From: an uncultured Alphaproteobacteria bacterium
GTDB taxonomy: Bacteria; Pseudomonadota; Alphaproteobacteria; HIMB59; GCA-002718135
Length of the DNA: 64,000 nucleotides
Assembly (NCBI GenBank): GCA_902621305.1
Contig: CACNLM010000001.1
Coordinates: 137,005 to 201,004 of the forward strand
Direction of reading: 5' to 3'
Part shown: piece after piece, positions 26,971-36,974 of the stretch
Layout of the letters: the number at the start of each line of letters is the position of its first letter
How positions within the stretch are numbered: position 1 is the first letter of the stretch
The notes under the pieces: generated by a model
Seen by the model: only the letters and a program-made list of their open reading frames with translations
Told to the model about the DNA's origin: nothing
Databases searched by the model: none
Program-made: the position numbers and the translations under genes

Positions 26971-27604
26971 TTTTGGAAATGAAGAATTTCATGCTTACTC
27001 AAATAAATCACTTTATTGCAAAAGACTAAATACTTTGATTGTATCAGATTTACATATAGGAAAATCTATTAGTTATGCAAAGAATAAGCAATTCTTACCT
27101 CCGTATGATACAAAAGAGATATTAAACAAAATTTTTGTTAGTTTAGATAAGATTAAACCAAGTAATTTAATTATAGTTGGTGATTTATTACACGATGTTT
27201 TTTCAACTTTGAGTATAAATGATCAAGATTATAAAAATCTTAGTCGATATATGAAAAATACTGATTTCATATGGATCAAGGGTAATCATGATAAAAATAT
27301 ACAAATTGAAGGTTTTAAAAATTTTACAAATTACAAAATTGAAAAATTTTTATTTACACACATACCTACCGAAACATCTTTATTTCAAATTTGTGGTCAC
27401 TATCATCCAAAAGTAAAAATTGTACACAGAGGGAAAACTATTTTTAAAACATGTTTCGTGCATAATGAAAAAATATTCATTTTACCAAGTTTTGGAATTT
27501 TAACAGGTGGGTTGGATATCAATTCAAAGGAAATAAGCGATGTATTAGGTAAGAAAAATTTGAATATTTATCCTGTGGGACAGGATAAAGTTTATAAATT
27601 ATAA
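26951..27604 (+). CDS. pdeM: Ligase-associated phosphoesterase/endonuclease PdeM
   Basis: 217-residue calcineurin-like metallophosphoesterase. Metal motifs in order: VSDLHIGKS (residues ~32-40), VGDLLHD, KGNHDK and CGHYHPKV. Position behind the Lhr helicase and opposite the ligase-exonuclease pair completes the known four-gene set. It is convergent with the next minus-strand gene (13-bp overlap). Confidence 0.9.
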   Translation: MYYQLINFGNEEFHAYSNKSLYCKRLNTLIVSDLHIGKSISYAKNKQFLPPYDTKEILNKIFVSLDKIKPSNLIIVGDLLHDVFSTLSINDQDYKNLSRYMKNTDFIWIKGNHDKNIQIEGFKNFTNYKIEKFLFTHIPTETSLFQICGHYHPKVKIVHRGKTIFKTCFVHNEKIFILPSFGILTGGLDINSKEISDVLGKKNLNIYPVGQDKVYKL

Positions 27605-28020
27605 TTAAAGTAGTTATTAATCACGATCCCAATTAAAATAATAAAATTTAATACAAATAATAAAACTGAAAGCAAATGCATATATTTAAAACTTGAAGAT
27701 GCTTTTTTATCACCTTCTAATTCTTTATCTCTAAAATCATTAATTTTAGGTGTTAAATAATTTCTATTAATAATAAAACTCATAGCCACTATTATTAATA
27801 AAATAGAATTTAAAATATTACTCGAAATATAACAAAGGACTAAAGATAAAATTGCTATTATAAATCCAAATAAAAACATTCGAGGAAAAATTGTTCTTAA
27901 AAATTTACTGCTAGCATTAGTACTTAAAGTGGCAAAGACTGAGGGTGAGACAACAGCCATAAAGAAGGTCATAGATCCTATCATGACTGCTAATAAAAAA
28001 TTAAGAGTATAAATTATCAT
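27592..28020 (-). CDS. Four-helix membrane protein, DUF4149-like
   Basis: 142 residues with four hydrophobic segments. VVSPSVFATL, the FPRMF segment and NRNYLTPKINDFRD followed by a KYMHLLSVLLFVLN helix match the DUF4149 (TMEM205-like) pattern. Function unknown. A perfect 10-bp hairpin stands just upstream of the start codon. Confidence 0.7.
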   Translation of the reverse strand: MIIYTLNFLLAVMIGSMTFFMAVVSPSVFATLSTNASSKFLRTIFPRMFLFGFIIAILSLVLCYISSNILNSILLIIVAMSFIINRNYLTPKINDFRDKELEGDKKASSSFKYMHLLSVLLFVLNFIILIGIVINNYFNYNL

Positions 28021-28026
28021 AGGTTT

Positions 28027-28050
28027 AATTGCTCTTCATAAAGAGCAATT
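28027..28050 (-). promoter_or_regulatory. Perfect 10-bp hairpin before the DUF4149-like start
   Basis: AATTGCTCTT (28027-28036), loop CATA, AAGAGCAATT (28041-28050). It ends 6 bp before the start codon of the minus-strand membrane protein and follows the TPR gene. No T-run follows on the minus strand, so it is not a plain terminator. It could mask the ribosome site or mark an mRNA processing end. Confidence 0.45.
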
Positions 28051-28057
28051 GTAATAT

Positions 28058-28522
28058 TTATGAATTATCAATTGCTGATTTTAATTTTCTATATTCCATA
28101 GAATTAGTTCCAGCTAAAGTTTCTAACTTTAACAACATTTCATTTGCTTTATTCATTTTTCCAAGTGTGATGTAAAGCTCACCTAGATATTCGTGTGCTC
28201 CTAAATGTTCAGGGTTTGCTTCTAATGCAATTTGGTATGCATCAAAAGCTTTGTCTAAATTTGGCTCACTATGTTTTCTGTAACTAAATCCAAGCAAATT
28301 ATATACATCAGCTTTTTTATCACCAAGATCTTTACGCTTAGACATTTTTTCAAGTAATTTGATCGATTTATCAAATTTCTTGTAATAGACTAATTCGTAA
28401 GCTTTATCGTAAAGCTTAATAACTTGTTCATCTGCAGACATACTTGAGCTACTGTCGTCTGAACTTGAAGCAGCAAATACACCAGAACTAATAAACAATA
28501 ATGTAAGTAATATTCTAATCAT
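28058..28522 (-). CDS. Small exported TPR protein
   Basis: 154 residues with a signal peptide (residues 1-18, cut at VFA-ASSS). A Ser/Asp-rich linker is followed by about three TPR units, e.g. DVYNLLGFSYRKHSEPN and EHLGAHEYLGELYITLGKMN. Probably a periplasmic binding scaffold; partner unknown. It lies upstream of the DUF4149-like gene on the same strand. Confidence 0.8.
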   Translation of the reverse strand: MIRILLTLLFISSGVFAASSSDDSSSSMSADEQVIKLYDKAYELVYYKKFDKSIKLLEKMSKRKDLGDKKADVYNLLGFSYRKHSEPNLDKAFDAYQIALEANPEHLGAHEYLGELYITLGKMNKANEMLLKLETLAGTNSMEYRKLKSAIDNS

Positions 28523-28579
28523 GAAAAACAGATATGTGTGTTTAATCTAATTTCAATATTCGTTTGTGAATTAATTTAC

Positions 28580-29038
28580 TTAATGGCAGGCAATATTATA
28601 TTTTTTTAATCTGTAATAATTATATGGCCACGGCGTTAGAAAGCCTGCAAGAAGCATTATAGGTATTACCCACCATACAAGTTTAGCGCCACCCATAATG
28701 ATCCAGTCAACTGCATTCATGGCTATTTCCATAGACACCATTGAAATTAAACTCATTCCTATGGCTGTTTTAAAAGCTTTGCTGATAATCATTTGCCTTG
28801 ATAAAACGACAGTCTCTAAAATGATGCTAGTAATAATACCATTAATGATTGCTAGGATCATAATATAAAGAGTAGGCCAAGGAATGCCAGTTAATTGAAA
28901 ATAGAGTATCGTTCCAAAATCGCCGATACTACATCCTAGCAAACACCAAGCAGTATTTTTAGCACTTTTTCTCCATGTATGTTTACATTTCCAATGAAAA
29001 CGTGGAGCTGGTTTTTTTAATGTTTCAGCAACAGACAT
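28580..29038 (-). CDS. DUF4396-like membrane protein
   Basis: 152 residues, four hydrophobic segments. The N-terminal HTWRKSAKNTAWCLLGCSIGD resembles the Cys/Gly pattern of DUF4396. Met-containing helices (ISMVSMEIAMNAVDWIIMGG) and WWVIPIMLLAGFLTPWPYNYYRL follow. No function is established. It starts 4 bp after the ASPIC/FG-GAP gene and may share its transcript. Confidence 0.65.
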   Translation of the reverse strand: MSVAETLKKPAPRFHWKCKHTWRKSAKNTAWCLLGCSIGDFGTILYFQLTGIPWPTLYIMILAIINGIITSIILETVVLSRQMIISKAFKTAIGMSLISMVSMEIAMNAVDWIIMGGAKLVWWVIPIMLLAGFLTPWPYNYYRLKKYNIACH

Positions 29039-29042
29039 TAAA

Positions 29043-30479
29043 TTATATTCCTTGTTTAAATTCGAATGTATTATTTATATCATTAATTTCATAACTATCA
29101 ATTGTACCATTCGTCCATTTGATTGTTATATTTTTAATGATTTCACCTTCACGTAAACCGTAATGTGCTACTGGTTCCATTTGACATAAATATCCTGAGC
29201 CTGCATCAATAGTCTTAGCGTGACTTCTTAAATTTGAATGTAATGTGACTGTTGCACCTCTAGCTGGAGCACCAAAAGTGTTTAGAGGCTTGATTCTTAT
29301 AAAATTTGTATTTGATACATTTGCCTTAAATAAACTGAGTGGCTGAGCTCCAGATTCACCATGAGAAATAAGTAATTCTAGAATTCCATCACCATCAATA
29401 TCAGCAACAGCAGCACCGGTTCCTAAACCCTGAGCTTCAAGTGCTTCTTCTAATTTAATTTCTTCTAGGTTTCCTCCATCAAGGATACGAAAGAGTTTAT
29501 TTGGTTGACCGATATTATTTAAAAAAATTTCATCATAACCATCATTATCAAAATCAGCTGATATAACTGTCCGTATTCTGCTTGGTGATCTAAAATCTAA
29601 TGATGACATATCGAGAAATGAATTTTTTTGTTTTACAAAAATACGATGATAACCTTCCCAGTTACTTGTTATAATATCAAGTTCACCTCTATACAAAAAA
29701 TCAGTTAAAGCAGTTCCTCGACCATTTTGAAAGGTATCTTGGACATTTTTTTCAATCGCAATATCATTAAATTTACCATTATTATTTTTATATAAAAAAT
29801 TTGGACCTCTCTCATTAGCAGCAAATATATCCATATTATCAGAAACTATATGTCCTGAGATAACAGCTCTTCCCCCAGTTATTTTATCAATTCCAAGAAT
29901 TGGCGCTAAGTCCTCAACTTCATTTTCTTCAATTTCATAAAATCTAGTAGGACCTCCATAATTAGCAACGTATATGCCATATTTTCCTGATCCATTTCTA
30001 TCTACACAAACAACTGATCTCCCTGCAGTTAAATTTAAATTTTCTAAATTTTTTTCTAACTCAAAATAATCGAATATATTATTATTATTATTATTGTCTA
30101 ATAATCTGTCAGAGTATTTTTTTTCTCCACTATACGTATCAGTATTTAGGAAATAAATTTCTTCAAAACCATCCTGATCAATATCACAAGCTGATACACC
30201 AATAGTATTCCTATCTTCATCAACGAATAAAGGATCTTGTATTATATTAATTAGTTTTCCATTTTTATAGCTAAGAGCTAAATTAGAGTAACCAAAACCT
30301 GCAACAACAAATTCAAAAGTTCCATCTTTATTAAAGTCAGTTACTGAAACTCCATAGCTTAATCGATCATTATTATTTTTAATTATATCAGAAATATTAG
30401 AGAAAAATTCTGCCTTAGCCATATTAGATATCAATATAATAAAAATAAAAATTAACTTTTGCATTTCAAGTATTATCAA
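29043..30479 (-). CDS. Exported FG-GAP/VCBS repeat protein with ASPIC/UnbV C-terminus
   Basis: 478 residues; signal peptide ends near NMAKAEFF (alternative Met at codon 6). Calcium-binding-like repeats recur: DFNKDGTFE, DIDQDGFEEI, DFDNDGYDEIFLNN, DIDGDGILELL, as in beta-propeller FG-GAP proteins. The final ~100 residues (FGAPARGATVTL, YGLREGE, ITIKWTNG) match the ASPIC/UnbV domain of CRTAC1-like proteins. A run of six Asn comes from a trinucleotide repeat at 30078-30095. It overlaps the upstream Cys-rich gene by 4 bp. Likely extracytoplasmic; role unknown. Confidence 0.85.
   Translation of the reverse strand: MIILEMQKLIFIFIILISNMAKAEFFSNISDIIKNNNDRLSYGVSVTDFNKDGTFEFVVAGFGYSNLALSYKNGKLINIIQDPLFVDEDRNTIGVSACDIDQDGFEEIYFLNTDTYSGEKKYSDRLLDNNNNNNIFDYFELEKNLENLNLTAGRSVVCVDRNGSGKYGIYVANYGGPTRFYEIEENEVEDLAPILGIDKITGGRAVISGHIVSDNMDIFAANERGPNFLYKNNNGKFNDIAIEKNVQDTFQNGRGTALTDFLYRGELDIITSNWEGYHRIFVKQKNSFLDMSSLDFRSPSRIRTVISADFDNDGYDEIFLNNIGQPNKLFRILDGGNLEEIKLEEALEAQGLGTGAAVADIDGDGILELLISHGESGAQPLSLFKANVSNTNFIRIKPLNTFGAPARGATVTLHSNLRSHAKTIDAGSGYLCQMEPVAHYGLREGEIIKNITIKWTNGTIDSYEINDINNTFEFKQGI
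30078..30095. repeat. (ATT)6 microsatellite
   Basis: Six perfect ATT units inside the FG-GAP gene encode six consecutive Asn. Length change would be in frame. Confidence 0.9.
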
Positions 30480-31165
30480 TTTGCCAATCTAATAAAAATA
30501 TCACCCATTCCAAAATTAAGTTCATCAAGAGGCATACTATTTCTAGCTTCGCACATGGGTCCAGTTATTTGGTCATTTTTTATATAATCTAAATCGTAAG
30601 CGTCACATTTTTTTGCGTTATGCAATAAACCAATAACAAGTTTGTTATCTACTGAGTATGTATGTTCTTTATTGAGTTCATTACCTTTACAAAAATAATC
30701 TCTATTAACAAGTTCGGGAAAATCATTTTTGTTACATGGATTATCAATAACGATTGCATAGATATTTTTTGATTGATCTTTAAAATCAATATTGATTTTT
30801 TTTGTTTCTGAATATTTCATTACATCGCATAAGCAAGGCCAACAACATTTATAATATTGACCACAAATTTTTTCATCATTTTCTGAATTAGTAAGAAAAA
30901 TTTCATCTGGCTGTGCATCTGGAGGAATTAGAGAACCTGAAACAGCACAGTATAACTTGTTAAATTGCATAAACTCTTCATATTCTAAGTTTTGATCTAA
31001 GATATATTTAAAAAATCTTGGGCCAGCCGCATTTCTGTTTCCATCAGGGAAAATAGTTGACCAATCATTAATAAGTCTTTCATACATTTTTTCTGTATTA
31101 GCATTGAGCTGAGAAACGGGTATAAATATTTGTAAGAATAAAACTATGGTAAGTAATTTTCGCAT
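30476..31165 (-). CDS. Exported cysteine-rich protein of unknown function
   Basis: 229 residues with a signal peptide ending near QLNAN. The centre carries a dense cysteine motif, CGQYYKCCWPCLCDVMK, plus further Cys pairs (NPCNK, YFCKG, KKCDAY, GPMCEA). No family is recognised; disulfide or metal/cofactor binding is plausible. The stop overlaps the start of the FG-GAP gene by 4 bp, so the two are coupled. Confidence 0.75.
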   Translation of the reverse strand: MRKLLTIVLFLQIFIPVSQLNANTEKMYERLINDWSTIFPDGNRNAAGPRFFKYILDQNLEYEEFMQFNKLYCAVSGSLIPPDAQPDEIFLTNSENDEKICGQYYKCCWPCLCDVMKYSETKKINIDFKDQSKNIYAIVIDNPCNKNDFPELVNRDYFCKGNELNKEHTYSVDNKLVIGLLHNAKKCDAYDLDYIKNDQITGPMCEARNSMPLDELNFGMGDIFIRLAN

Positions 31166-31286
31166 AAAATTTAAATAGGCTTAGCTTTTAAAATGTAAAT
31201 GTCTTGTTTTGAATCATTCTTGAATTAATACTGATTACTTTTTCTGCTTTTTATTACTTTTTATGGTATTGTCGCACTCGAAGAAT

Positions 31287-31315
31287 TTGACATATTTTGT
31301 GCTAAATACTAAGAG
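31287..31315 (+). promoter_or_regulatory. Promoter of tRNA-Gln
   Basis: Consensus -35 TTGACA at 31287-31292, a 17-bp spacer and a weak -10 TAAGAG at 31310-31315, 12 bp before the mature tRNA. The rest of the 160-bp gap back to 31166 shows no ORF. Confidence 0.6.
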
Positions 31316-31326
31316 TAATCAGAATT

Positions 31327-31401
31327 TGGGGCGTCGCCAAGCGGTAAGGCACCGGTTTTTGGAGTCGGCATTCGTAGGTTCGAATCCTACCGCCCCAGCC
31401 A
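31327..31401 (+). tRNA. tRNA-Gln (anticodon TTG)
   Basis: Acceptor TGGGGCG pairs with CGCCCCA. The anticodon stem CCGGT/GTCGG holds loop TTTTGGA, anticodon TTG. The T arm is GTAGG-TTCGAAT-CCTAC. CCA is encoded (31399-31401). Confidence 0.97.
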
Positions 31402-31425
31402 AATTCAAAATCCTTTTTGAATTTT
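31401..31425 (+). terminator. tRNA-Gln terminator inside the opposite gene's 3' end
   Basis: AAATTCAAAA (31401-31410), loop TCCT, TTTTGAATTT (31415-31424), then T-rich sequence. The stem begins on the last base of the tRNA and covers the stop codon of the minus-strand SH3 gene. Confidence 0.6.
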
Positions 31426-31992
31426 ATTTAGATAGTTAACACTATACCAATATAAATCATAAAATCTTTGGAAAAAATTAATATTAATTATTTCTTTTTC
31501 TTTAACACCCCAAATATATTTTTTATCTATCCAACCTTTAAAATTTCTTGAAGAAACCAAACACCAATCAATTTTACATTTTTCTAAAAAAATAATATTT
31601 CCTTTTCCTATTTCTCCAATCACATTGCCGTTCAAAGTGTTTAATAATTTAATTTTTTTATTATCATTTGATAAAACAATGCCTGTTCTAGTACCGGAAA
31701 TTAGACTTTTATGAATCCATCCAAAATTTTTCTGAAAATCTTCTACTTTTCTCCAATCTTCATATTCTTCCAATACTTTCAAGGGGTAATATTTTTTTAT
31801 GTATTTAATTTCAATAGGGTAATTCTTACTTGGACCTACTCGAATATTTGCATCATCGGATTTTAAAGACACATACCTGGGAATTTCAAGACCAGTTTCT
31901 TTACCAATCTCTGCATTACTTACTTGGCTAAAAATTATAATTGAAATGAATGCTATTAAGATTTGCATACTAATATTTCTATAAAGTAGCAT
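31405..31992 (-). CDS. Exported bacterial SH3-domain protein
   Basis: 195 residues; signal peptide near residues 8-27 (ends SNAEIG). Two SH3-like modules follow: one with ANIRVGPSKNYPI and WRKVEDFQKNFGWIHKSLI, a second with IGEIGKGNIIFL and WCLVSSRNFKGWIDKKYIWGV. This matches the SH3_4-type exported proteins common in Alphaproteobacteria, thought to bind the cell wall. It lies antisense between two plus-strand tRNAs, 4 bp from the first. Confidence 0.82.
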   Translation of the reverse strand: MLLYRNISMQILIAFISIIIFSQVSNAEIGKETGLEIPRYVSLKSDDANIRVGPSKNYPIEIKYIKKYYPLKVLEEYEDWRKVEDFQKNFGWIHKSLISGTRTGIVLSNDNKKIKLLNTLNGNVIGEIGKGNIIFLEKCKIDWCLVSSRNFKGWIDKKYIWGVKEKEIININFFQRFYDLYWYSVNYLNKIQKGF

Positions 31993-32009
31993 ACGATTTA
32001 TATAAAGTG

Positions 32010-32015
32010 TATAAT
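32010..32015 (+). promoter_or_regulatory. -10 box of tRNA-Arg
   Basis: A perfect TATAAT ends 7 bp before the mature tRNA. The sequence 17 bp upstream (TAGCAT, 31987-31992) is a weak -35 that overlaps the SH3 gene start. Confidence 0.5.
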
Positions 32016-32022
32016 ATTATAA

Positions 32023-32099
32023 GCGCCTGTAGCTCAATTGGATAGAGCGTATGACTACGGATCATAAGGTTAGGAGTTCGACTCTTCTCAGGCGCGCCA
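32023..32099 (+). tRNA. tRNA-Arg (anticodon ACG)
   Basis: Acceptor GCGCCTG pairs with CAGGCGC. The anticodon stem TATGA/TCATA holds loop CTACGGA, anticodon ACG. The T arm is AGGAG-TTCGACT-CTTCT. CCA is encoded (32097-32099). Confidence 0.97.
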
Positions 32100-32155
32100 A
32101 AGTTAAAATGTTATTATACAAATTTGTTCAAATCTATATTATTTAGAAGAATAAA

Positions 32156-33178
32156 ATGATAATTGATAAAAATACAAACAAAATAAAAAGTGATAAACGT
32201 TTATTAAATTTGTTTGTTAATACAAATTTTAATAATTTATCAATTAATTGCAATATACTTAAGGGTAATTTTTTTTCTGATTCATTTTACTATTTTCCAA
32301 TTACCGAAAATAATGAAACATTCTCATCATTATTTACAAGAGATCTTAACAATACTTCTCATTTTTACTCACAAAAATTTTTTGATAATTTTACAGACAA
32401 TAAAAATTCATTAAAAAATTTTAAAGGACTTTTTGTACTTGGATCAAATGCGGGAAATAATTATTATTCAAATCTATTACAATTTCTTCCAAGGATTTTC
32501 TTTAATAAAAAAACTAATCTTAAACTAGCAATTCACAGAAACTCATCAAACAAATATAGAAATTTTATTTCAAGCATTTTAAAATCTTTAAATATTGAAT
32601 TTACATTCGTGTTTTTAGATGATGATTTTTATCATTTTATCGATTCTGATTTTCCTCAGTTTTTAAATATGAATGATTCAATTAAAATTTTAAAAAAATT
32701 TATAAATACACAAACTAATAAAGAAATTAGTAAAAAAATATATATAACCAGAGAAGATTCTAATTATAGAAAAATTATAAATGAAGGCGATGTAGTAACT
32801 CTTTTGAGAGAGAAGGGATATAAAGTTATTAATCCTCAATTGTATGAAATTGATGAACAAATTGAAATCTTTTCAAATGCTGAAAAAATTATTGCTCCGC
32901 ATGGATCTAATTTAGCGAATATTATTTTTTGCAAACCTGGAACTGAAATTTTTGAAATCACACCTACATTTTTAGATAATGAAAAAATGCTCGAAGACAG
33001 ATATTTAAACCTATGTCTAATCAATAATCTTAAGCATAACAAAATCATTTCCGATACAGTTGAAGTTGAAAATCACTCTGTTTTAGCTAAAAAATATATT
33101 CATAAAAATGTATTATCTCAAAGCAATTACTATAAAAATCTAATTGTTAAAATACAGGAACTAAGTAAAATAATTTAA
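32156..33178 (+). CDS. Glycosyltransferase family 61 (DUF563) protein
   Basis: 340 residues. The C-terminal half has the GT61 signatures KIYITREDSNYRKIINE, IFSNAEKIIAPHGSNLANIIFCKPGTEIFEI. The N-terminal ~180 residues are Asn/Phe-rich and poorly conserved. Family members transfer sugars such as xylose or GlcNAc. It stands alone after tRNA-Arg and may modify surface polysaccharide; the acceptor is unknown. Confidence 0.8.
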   Translation: MIIDKNTNKIKSDKRLLNLFVNTNFNNLSINCNILKGNFFSDSFYYFPITENNETFSSLFTRDLNNTSHFYSQKFFDNFTDNKNSLKNFKGLFVLGSNAGNNYYSNLLQFLPRIFFNKKTNLKLAIHRNSSNKYRNFISSILKSLNIEFTFVFLDDDFYHFIDSDFPQFLNMNDSIKILKKFINTQTNKEISKKIYITREDSNYRKIINEGDVVTLLREKGYKVINPQLYEIDEQIEIFSNAEKIIAPHGSNLANIIFCKPGTEIFEITPTFLDNEKMLEDRYLNLCLINNLKHNKIISDTVEVENHSVLAKKYIHKNVLSQSNYYKNLIVKIQELSKII

Positions 33179-33179
33179 T

Positions 33180-34202
33180 TTAACAATCTTTTAAATATAT
33201 TGGAATTACAACACTAACATTAGTTTCTAAATTTCTACAAATCTTTTCGAAGGAATATTCATCTTTATTTTGATCTTTGTATTTTACCAACAGATTTTCA
33301 AATATTGAATTACTTACTTTATTTTCATAAATTTTGTAATCTTCAAATTCATTTTCTTTAATTATTAATTTTATAAGTGTTTCGTAATTCAAGATATCAT
33401 CAATCAAAAAATTATTTTTTGCTTGATTACTACTGTAGATTAAAGCTCCAATATTATTTTTAATATTTGAAATTTCAATTTTACGATTTCTTGAAACTTT
33501 TGTTATAAAATCATTATAAACATCATCAACGATATCTTGTAAATGTTTGATTTCATCACTTTTAGGTCGTCTAAATGGATTAAACAAATCCTTTCCTTCT
33601 CCAGCATTCTGATTAAAAACTTCTATTCCTTCTTTAGTCTCAATTGTTTGACCAAAGACTCCTGAAGATAGACTCGTTGGTGAATTATAATAAAACCAAC
33701 TTGGTCCGCTGACTCCTATGCTACCTATAATTGATCCATATGATGCAAATATTTTATCAGCTGTGGTTGCAACCCAGTATCCTCCAGATGCTAAAATTTC
33801 TTTTGTAAAAAAATATACTTTTATATTATTGTGTTTTTTAAATTCATAAATAATTTGTTCTAACTCAGCAGTAGCACTTACTGTTCCACCTGGAGAATTA
33901 ATGTTTATAATTAGGGCCTTGATTTGTAATTCTTTTAACTCTTCTAAATATGATTTTACCTGTAAAGGATTGATGTAATCGTAAAAATTATTTTCTAAAA
34001 CATTGCTGTTATTATTAAATATTGGCCCATTTAAATTAATATTAGCTATAATATTATTTGAACTAGGTATACCTTCAGTCATTACAAACTGTTTGTTCTC
34101 TAATTCATTAGAAAAATTAAGTACCAAATTAATAATTATTATAAAAATTAATAATGCACTCAAAAAACCAAGAGTTCTAAAAAAAACACTGAAAAATATC
34201 AT
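33180..34202 (-). CDS. sppA: Signal peptide peptidase SppA, single-domain
   Basis: Inner-membrane serine protease of the S49 family that digests cleaved signal peptides. 340 residues; one N-terminal membrane segment at ~8-30. NSPGGTVSATAELEQ and EILASGGYWVA (catalytic Ser) follow, then IGSIGVSG and the segment with the candidate catalytic Lys (GKDLFNPFRRP). The C-terminal ~80 residues are AT-biased and diverged. Divergent from groES. Confidence 0.88.
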   Translation of the reverse strand: MIFFSVFFRTLGFLSALLIFIIIINLVLNFSNELENKQFVMTEGIPSSNNIIANINLNGPIFNNNSNVLENNFYDYINPLQVKSYLEELKELQIKALIININSPGGTVSATAELEQIIYEFKKHNNIKVYFFTKEILASGGYWVATTADKIFASYGSIIGSIGVSGPSWFYYNSPTSLSSGVFGQTIETKEGIEVFNQNAGEGKDLFNPFRRPKSDEIKHLQDIVDDVYNDFITKVSRNRKIEISNIKNNIGALIYSSNQAKNNFLIDDILNYETLIKLIIKENEFEDYKIYENKVSNSIFENLLVKYKDQNKDEYSFEKICRNLETNVSVVIPIYLKDC

Positions 34203-34256
34203 TTTTTTTCAAAATATCATAACTTTGGCTAATTCGAATTTTTTTTTGTTTTCTTC

Positions 34257-34284
34257 TTGAATAGACTTTAATAATGCTTAAATA
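34257..34284 (+). promoter_or_regulatory. groESL promoter
   Basis: TTGAAT (34257-34262), a 16-bp spacer and TAAATA (34279-34284). The start site should fall inside the CIRCE element, so bound HrcA would block initiation. Confidence 0.55.
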
Positions 34285-34285
34285 A

Positions 34286-34312
34286 CTAGCACTCTCATAA
34301 TGAGAGTGCTAA
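34286..34312 (+). promoter_or_regulatory. CIRCE element (HrcA operator)
   Basis: CTAGCACTC (34286-34294), a 9-bp spacer and GAGTGCTAA (34304-34312). This matches the CIRCE consensus TTAGCACTC-N9-GAGTGCTAA with one mismatch. It lies 42 bp before groES and predicts HrcA heat-shock repression; hrcA itself is outside the window. Confidence 0.95.
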
Positions 34313-34354
34313 TAAAAAATTATTTAATTTCAATTAGTTAACAAAAGAGGAAAT

Positions 34355-34660
34355 ATGAAATTTAGACCTTTACATGATAGAGTCTTAGTAAAAAGAGTAG
34401 ACTCTGATCAAAAAACAGCAGGGGGAATAATTATCCCTGATACTGCCCAAGAAAAACCAATGGAAGGTGAAGTATTAGAAATTGGTTCTGGAGCAAGAGA
34501 TGAAACAGGAAAACTAGTACCTTTGGATGTCAAAAAAGGAGATAAAATACTTTTTGGAAAATGGTCTGGTACTGAAGTAAAAATGAATGGTGACGACTTT
34601 CTGATAATGAAAGAGTCTGACATCATGGGAATTATAACTTCAGGTAAGAAAAAGAAATAG
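34355..34660 (+). CDS. groES: Co-chaperonin GroES
   Basis: Cap of the GroEL folding chamber. 101 residues, with [13 protein letters not shown] at the N-terminus, [13 protein letters not shown] mobile loop, and [14 protein letters not shown] near the end. AGAGG precedes the ATG. It sits 21 bp before groEL behind CIRCE. Confidence 0.98.
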   Translation: MKFRPLHDRVLVKRVDSDQKTAGGIIIPDTAQEKPMEGEVLEIGSGARDETGKLVPLDVKKGDKILFGKWSGTEVKMNGDDFLIMKESDIMGIITSGKKKK

Positions 34661-34663
34661 TAA

Positions 34664-36358
<1,695 letters not shown>

Positions 36359-36384
36359 TCTTTAATGAAATAATTATTAGAAGA

Positions 36385-36410
36385 GGGCAAATTTATTTGC
36401 CCTTTTTTTT
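36385..36410 (+). terminator. groESL terminator
   Basis: GGGCAAAT-TT-ATTTGCCC (36385-36402) followed by eight T. It ends just before the convergent GPx-like gene. Confidence 0.92.
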
Positions 36411-36412
36411 AT

Positions 36413-36949
36413 TTAAATTAATCGATCTATCAGATTTGTAATTTTTGTACTATTTGGTTTGGTCATAGAAGACCAAGATTTTACAAGTTGTCCATTTCTA
36501 TCAAAAAGATACTTATAAAAATTCCACTTTGGTTTTTCGTTATACTCATCGTCAATCCATGCATAAATTGGATGAGCACTACTTCCTTTTACATCCATTG
36601 GCGATGAAGTAACAAAACCTACCCCATAGTTAACTAAACATATTTTTTTAATATCCTCAGTATCTGAATATTCTTGATTGAAGGAATTGCTCGTAGTGGC
36701 TATTATTGTTAAATCACTTTTTCTGTAATCTAAAAATAAATTTTGAAGATCTTCATACTGTGGAGTGAAGCCACATCTTGAAGCTGTATTCACTATTAAA
36801 ATTGGTTTACCAATAAACTTTTCTAAGTTTATTTGATTACCGTCTATATCTTCAAATGAAAAGTCGTATAAATTCACATTTTCATTAGCTAATAATGTAT
36901 TCTTTAGGTTAAGCATAATCAAAAAAACAAGTAAAAATTTAATTTTCAT
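36413..36949 (-). CDS. Exported glutathione-peroxidase-like protein with altered active site
   Basis: 178 residues from the Met at 36949, chosen because it opens a signal peptide (MKIKFLLVFLIML...LLANEN); a Met 36 codons upstream would bury it. The thioredoxin fold has NTASRCGFTPQY with peroxidatic Cys59 and KWNFYKYLFD with Trp142 and Asn143. The usual NQF segment reads NSF (88-90), so the catalytic Gln is Ser. It may be a weak peroxidase or a thiol protein of the periplasm. Its start overlaps or abuts the divergent mscS start. Confidence 0.82.
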   Translation of the reverse strand: MKIKFLLVFLIMLNLKNTLLANENVNLYDFSFEDIDGNQINLEKFIGKPILIVNTASRCGFTPQYEDLQNLFLDYRKSDLTIIATTSNSFNQEYSDTEDIKKICLVNYGVGFVTSSPMDVKGSSAHPIYAWIDDEYNEKPKWNFYKYLFDRNGQLVKSWSSMTKPNSTKITNLIDRLI

Positions 36950-36974
36950 GTTAAAGTTAATAAATATATCGCTT

